A stretch of 64,000 nt of DNA, taken from NCBI RefSeq assembly GCF_034702125.1, contig NC_085868.1:21480776-21544775 (forward strand), given 5' to 3'. Numbering within the stretch: the stretch's first letter is position 1; the number at the start of each line of letters is the position of its first letter. Below, one piece after another: positions 60,091 to 64,000 of the stretch. The notes below the pieces were generated by a model. The model saw only the letters and a list, made by a program, of their open reading frames with translations, was not told the origin of the DNA and searched no databases. Made by a program: the position numbers and the translations under genes. The stretch comes from Engraulis encrasicolus. Its lineage: Eukaryota > Chordata > Actinopteri > Clupeiformes > Engraulidae.

Positions 60091-60313
60091 AACATACACG
60101 CACAAACATAACTCCTCGTTTCTGGATTATGAGCAGGTGTTGTTCTTTATTGTGTTCAATCCGTCACCTTCTGGTGGGCCTACTCAACTAAACCTGATTA
60201 CATGGCTTCATTTACAATCCATCACACACACACACAGGCACACACACACACACACACATACACATACACATACACAAACACACACACACACATACACATA
60301 CACATACACAAAC

Positions 60314-60347
<34 letters not shown>

Positions 60348-60350
60348 CAG
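59960..60350. repeat. CT and CA microsatellites
   Basis: (CT)n at 59967-59999, (CA)n at about 60058-60086 and imperfect CA/TACA repeats at 60222-60348. Confidence 0.9.
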
Positions 60351-60445
60351 GCTGGCATCATGTAAAGTCGTATGTATGTCACGCCAGTGCATTCCTCGTT
60401 GAAGTTGAAGATGCTCTGCTGTGCCCAGACCAGAACCATGCCTAA

Positions 60446-60835
60446 TAGGTGTGTCGTTCACGAACGAGCCGGTTCTTTTGAACGGCTCCCTGAAGTGAAC
60501 GATGGGAACCTCGATCACAGCTGGGGGAGCCACTTGACTGTTATTTCGTTCATTTTTCATTCATTTTAAGCACGTGACCTCGATCTGAGTAATTAAATTT
60601 GGGAAAAAACACAATTGTTTGCCTTAAAGAGTGGCAAAAACGGTCTTTAGAAGCAGGAGAATAATCAGTTGCTGTTTGGACAAAATTACCTTGAGGTTGA
60701 GTCAAAATACTACATTCTGAACACTGAATTAATAATTGAAAAAGGGCCAAAAGAGCCAGTTTTTTGAACGGCTCTTTGAAAGGAACGAGCCACTAAGATC
60801 CGGATCCCGTTAAAGAGCCATAAATCCCACCTCTA
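60446..60835. mobile_element. hAT MITE
   Basis: Ends TAGGTGTGTCGTTC / AATCCCACCTCTA, internal inverted GAACGAGCC / GGCTC repeats, and a perfect 8-bp target duplication atgcctaa (60438-60445 and 60836-60843). Confidence 0.92.
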
Positions 60836-60843
60836 ATGCCTAA

Positions 60844-61377
60844 CACTAAACTGTCAGTAAAGCAACATTTCTGCTGCTTTACTTTAGCCAAGAACAGTGA
60901 AACAAGCTAGACAAATGCCAAATCTGTTGCAGAATTGTGCCTAGACCAAAACCATCCCTAAACCCAACCTGTCACAGGGATTTGTGGAGCACATGTCAAC
61001 ATGCAAAGCCATCATACACAAACGTGATAGATGGTTTAAATTGGCGAATTATCTTATTTACTTTTATGATGCCATGTTGCACACACACACAACCACACAG
61101 TTTAGTACTTTTATTTGGATCGTCACACAGGGAAGGATTACAGATCCAAACAGTATTGGAAAAAGTCCTGTAGATTGGCAAGATTGATGATAAACAGATA
61201 ATAAGTCCAGTCTCTATGGATAGATGTGACATCTCCGTCTCCAGATGGACAGGCTCCCAATTATGGCAGAAATTGAGCAGAATTTGGCAAGTCCCTTTGC
61301 ACTCTTTTTGCATAATCCACACAGTTGCAGTCCTCGCATGACCAGCTTATGTACATGTCCAAGGCTTCCAAACACTA
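60844..61377. other. Non-genic stretch
   Basis: No exon or element recognised. Confidence 0.4.
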
Positions 61378-62806
61378 GGGGCCTCATTTATAACGGGTGC
61401 GTACGCACAAAAGACTGCGCACGCCAAGTTCACCGCAAGGTTTGGTATTTATAGAAAAAGAACTTGGCGGTAAACATGCGCAGCTCCACGCAAAGTTTGA
61501 CCCATGCGTAGGCACTAAACAAAAGACCAAACGCGGAAAGCGCGACCTCGGGAGGTAGCTGGAAGAACGACCCGAAATTGGTTGAAGAAAAAAATCAAAG
61601 GTCACGTGTCACGATAGCCACTTTAACATTAGGCTAGTTAATCCAGTTCGGAACGAAAACGCGGTTGTTTGTTGTTTGGTAGGCCTAATGGTGGAAAATG
61701 ATAAGTAGACCTACCTGGCCTATCCATAGCCACATGCATGTAATAGACGCTTCAAATTGTACGTTTAGGATAGGCCTACGTTACATTTGGAAATACCCTA
61801 CATTTTATTAACAATAACCACGGACCTTTCCGGTATCGGGCTATAATCGTATCGGCTATAAAGTGTTCCGAGTCTGCAAGGAATTACGTCAACATTTAAG
61901 CCAGTTGCAGAATCATCTGCTCGAGTCCCAAGTGCATCTGTAATGGTTGATTTTCTCAGCCATACAGGCAAGCGCAAGTGCCATACTGGACAGCTTCGTT
62001 TCTCTTGTTGCATGTCATTTCTTTTCCATGCGGTTATTCGTCATCAAAGCAGAGATGTGCATTTGACAGCTGGCCTTATACACTGATAGTGTAAGTTTAT
62101 AATACACACATTTAATAAATACAGACTAGAAAATGCCCATATGTCATGCTGTCTGGATATGTCGATCGACAGCTGCGCGCAGTGACCAACGGCAATTGTT
62201 GAAAACAGTTTAAACCCGGTGCATATGAGGTGCGATGAGACAGCGAATAGATTTTCTACCGGTGAATTTCACATGGGGACATGCCATGTGAGATGTTTCC
62301 TTGACGCAGCTATTTTTCCCTTTGTTGTGGCAGGTTCATGTCCATGCCATCCTTATTTTATTTATTTTTTACTTCTGGTATAGCGTGATTTTTGTCAACA
62401 TAACCATCCACATGCTGCAATTCAAGGTTTTATTTTTGTAGCCTACGACTTCCCAAACTTAACCGCTCCACTTTGCCCAACGTTCTCTAGGCCTATCTAA
62501 TAAAACTGTTTGCTCCACATGTGGTAAATAGGCTATCTCGTCTGCTTTCCGCACGCCGTCCACAGATATAAATATTCATTTTGTGCGTTTCACTGAATAT
62601 TCATAGATAATTATGGGTGTGTCCTCAGGTGCGCACATTTGCCGCAACTTCAGAGCCAGTTGGGATTTATAAAGGGAAATCGACGTGGAACGTGCGTGCG
62701 CCATGCTTTATAAATCAGAATATTTTCTTGCGCACGCACATCCTGAGTTTCGTGCGTGCGCCATCTTTTGGCGCATTTCTTCCGCAAAGTTTTATAAATG
62801 AGGCCC
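61378..62806. mobile_element. Inverted-repeat element, about 1.4 kb
   Basis: Ends GGGGCCTCATTTATAA / TTATAAATGAGGCCC with 'gcgtgcgcc / gcgtacgcac' CpG-rich subterminal repeats. No transposase and no clear target duplication. This end sequence is widespread in fish genomes. Confidence 0.75.
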
Positions 62807-63098
62807 AAGAACTTATTAACTTGCAGTTATACCCCAGATTCATGATTGATTCACGAAGTGGCTGGTACTTAAGCATTTTGTCATTAAAACAAGTGTCCAT
62901 ATATAATCAAAAGAGCAGCCTATTTCAACAATGGTCACATTTGTTTCATCAATGATGGTAATATCAGGAGAGTTTGGGATATTATTTAACTGAACGTCTG
63001 CATGGTTTTCTTTATTAAACCAGTTTATCTGCACAGCACTGTGTTTATGCATATGTGTCATTGCATCTTAATACTATCGGAGATCAGGTCAACCAATC
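62807..63098. other. Non-genic stretch
   Basis: No feature recognised. Confidence 0.35.
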
Positions 63099-63099
63099 A

Positions 63100-63151
<52 letters not shown>

Positions 63152-63415
63152 CTCTCTCTATAGCACCTACACACACACACACACACACATCTACTTGCGC
63201 ATATACTACAAACACACACAACCACTGACACACACACACACACACACACACTTGCGCATATACTACAAACACACACAACCACTGACACACACACAAACAC
63301 ACACATCTACTTGCGCATATACTACAAACACACACAACCACTGACACACATGCACACACACACACACACACATATCTGCCCACGTACACACTAAGAAAAA
63401 CACACACACACATAC
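63099..63415. repeat. CA microsatellite with about 60-bp minisatellite
   Basis: (CA)n at 63099-63147, then three copies of a unit of about 60 bp (CTTGCGCATATACTACAAAC...CAACCACTGACACAC) beginning near 63194, 63252 and 63312. Confidence 0.9.
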
Positions 63416-63829
63416 ATACACTCTTAAAATGGATTACACTCATCTTCCGCTGTCACACTCTATGACTCAACAGCAGTCCAGTCCAAGCCATTCTCTCAAG
63501 GAGTTGAAGTGGAATCACAACTCAATTCCCTCTCTCAAGCTCTCCCATCTATCACTCAGGGCTGCGTTTCCTGACCAAGAACTTCAAGTGATCTTATAAA
63601 CATTCCTCTTCTGCACCCAATTCCTAAACGTGATTGTATTGTAAATGCACGCAGCATCCTTCAAGGAGTAAGGATCTTACCAGTTCTCGTAGAATTTTAC
63701 TCCAACAGCTCCCAAATAATGATGTCCTGTATAATGATTGTGACAACATAGTAAGAACTCAGGATTCTAGCCACATCCTGTATGCAAATGGACTGTAGTT
63801 ACATATATACAGTAGCGCCCACTCCTTCG
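63416..63829. other. Non-genic stretch
   Basis: No feature recognised. Confidence 0.35.
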
Positions 63830-64000
63830 AGCACTCAAAGCGCTTTACATTGTATGCCTCACATTCACACACCGGTGGCAATGGCTGCCATGCAGGGTAC
63901 CACCCTGCCACCAGGAGCAACTTGGGGTTAAGTATCTTGCTCAAGGACACATCAATGCGGTCAGGCAGAGTGGGGTTCGAACCTGCAACTTTCTGGTTGT
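63830..64000 (-). repeat. tRNA-derived dispersed repeat, cut by window end
   Basis: Contains 'cttgctcaaggacac' and 'ggggttcgaacctgcaac', whose minus strand is the B-box-like GGTTCGAACCC. Related to 7012-7245. Confidence 0.6.

Noticed and set aside
63099..63415. CRISPR-like array (60-bp repeated units)
   Set aside because: Contiguous tandem units rich in CA in a vertebrate genome; no spacers of unique sequence.

Overview
The window is nuclear DNA from a vertebrate, almost certainly a teleost fish. Genes are sparse, introns are long and GT-AG bounded, (CA/TG)n microsatellites are very abundant, and there are many hAT, PIF/Harbinger-like and TTAA-target DNA transposons, tRNA-derived SINEs and one LTR retrotransposon. 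The encoded lectins are of a fish secreted-lectin type (ladderlectin / nattectin / type II antifreeze fold). I cannot name the species.

The only intact genes I can support are two tandem plus-strand paralogs. Each encodes a small secreted C-type lectin of a single CTLD domain in five coding exons. Copy 1 (19763-32543) encodes 162 residues and copy 2 (43282-55438) encodes 155. Both keep the signal peptide, the six CTLD cysteines, the EPN and WND calcium/sugar motifs, all intron phases, and a promoter with an identical 31-bp block, a perfect three-unit heat-shock-type element and a TATA box. A third promoter-like remnant with the same 31-bp block lies at about 13.06-13.39 kb with no recognisable exons after it.

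Layout. 1-12 kb: microsatellites, MITEs, a 100-N assembly gap and a 12-bp minisatellite. 12-19.5 kb: mostly unannotated sequence with the orphan promoter and two weak exon candidates. 19.5-33.4 kb: lectin copy 1, whose intron 2 is expanded by about 8.7 kb holding a long noisy palindrome, an A-rich tract that is probably low-quality assembly, and a young deletion-derivative LTR retrotransposon. 33.5-38.6 kb: a 5-kb transposon at TTAA carrying a decayed fragment like the P2X7 cytoplasmic ballast domain. 38.8-42.4 kb: two further inverted-repeat elements. 42.9-55.9 kb: lectin copy 2, whose intron 1 holds a 2-kb TAA-flanked element and a broken hAT transposase gene punctured by three later insertions. 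56-64 kb: MITEs, SINEs, a retroelement 3' end and more CA repeats.

Comparing the two lectin genes gives a natural record of transposition. At least seven insertions are present in one copy and absent from the other, several with the empty target site visible, while one SINE and one TG microsatellite occupy equivalent positions in both and so predate the duplication.
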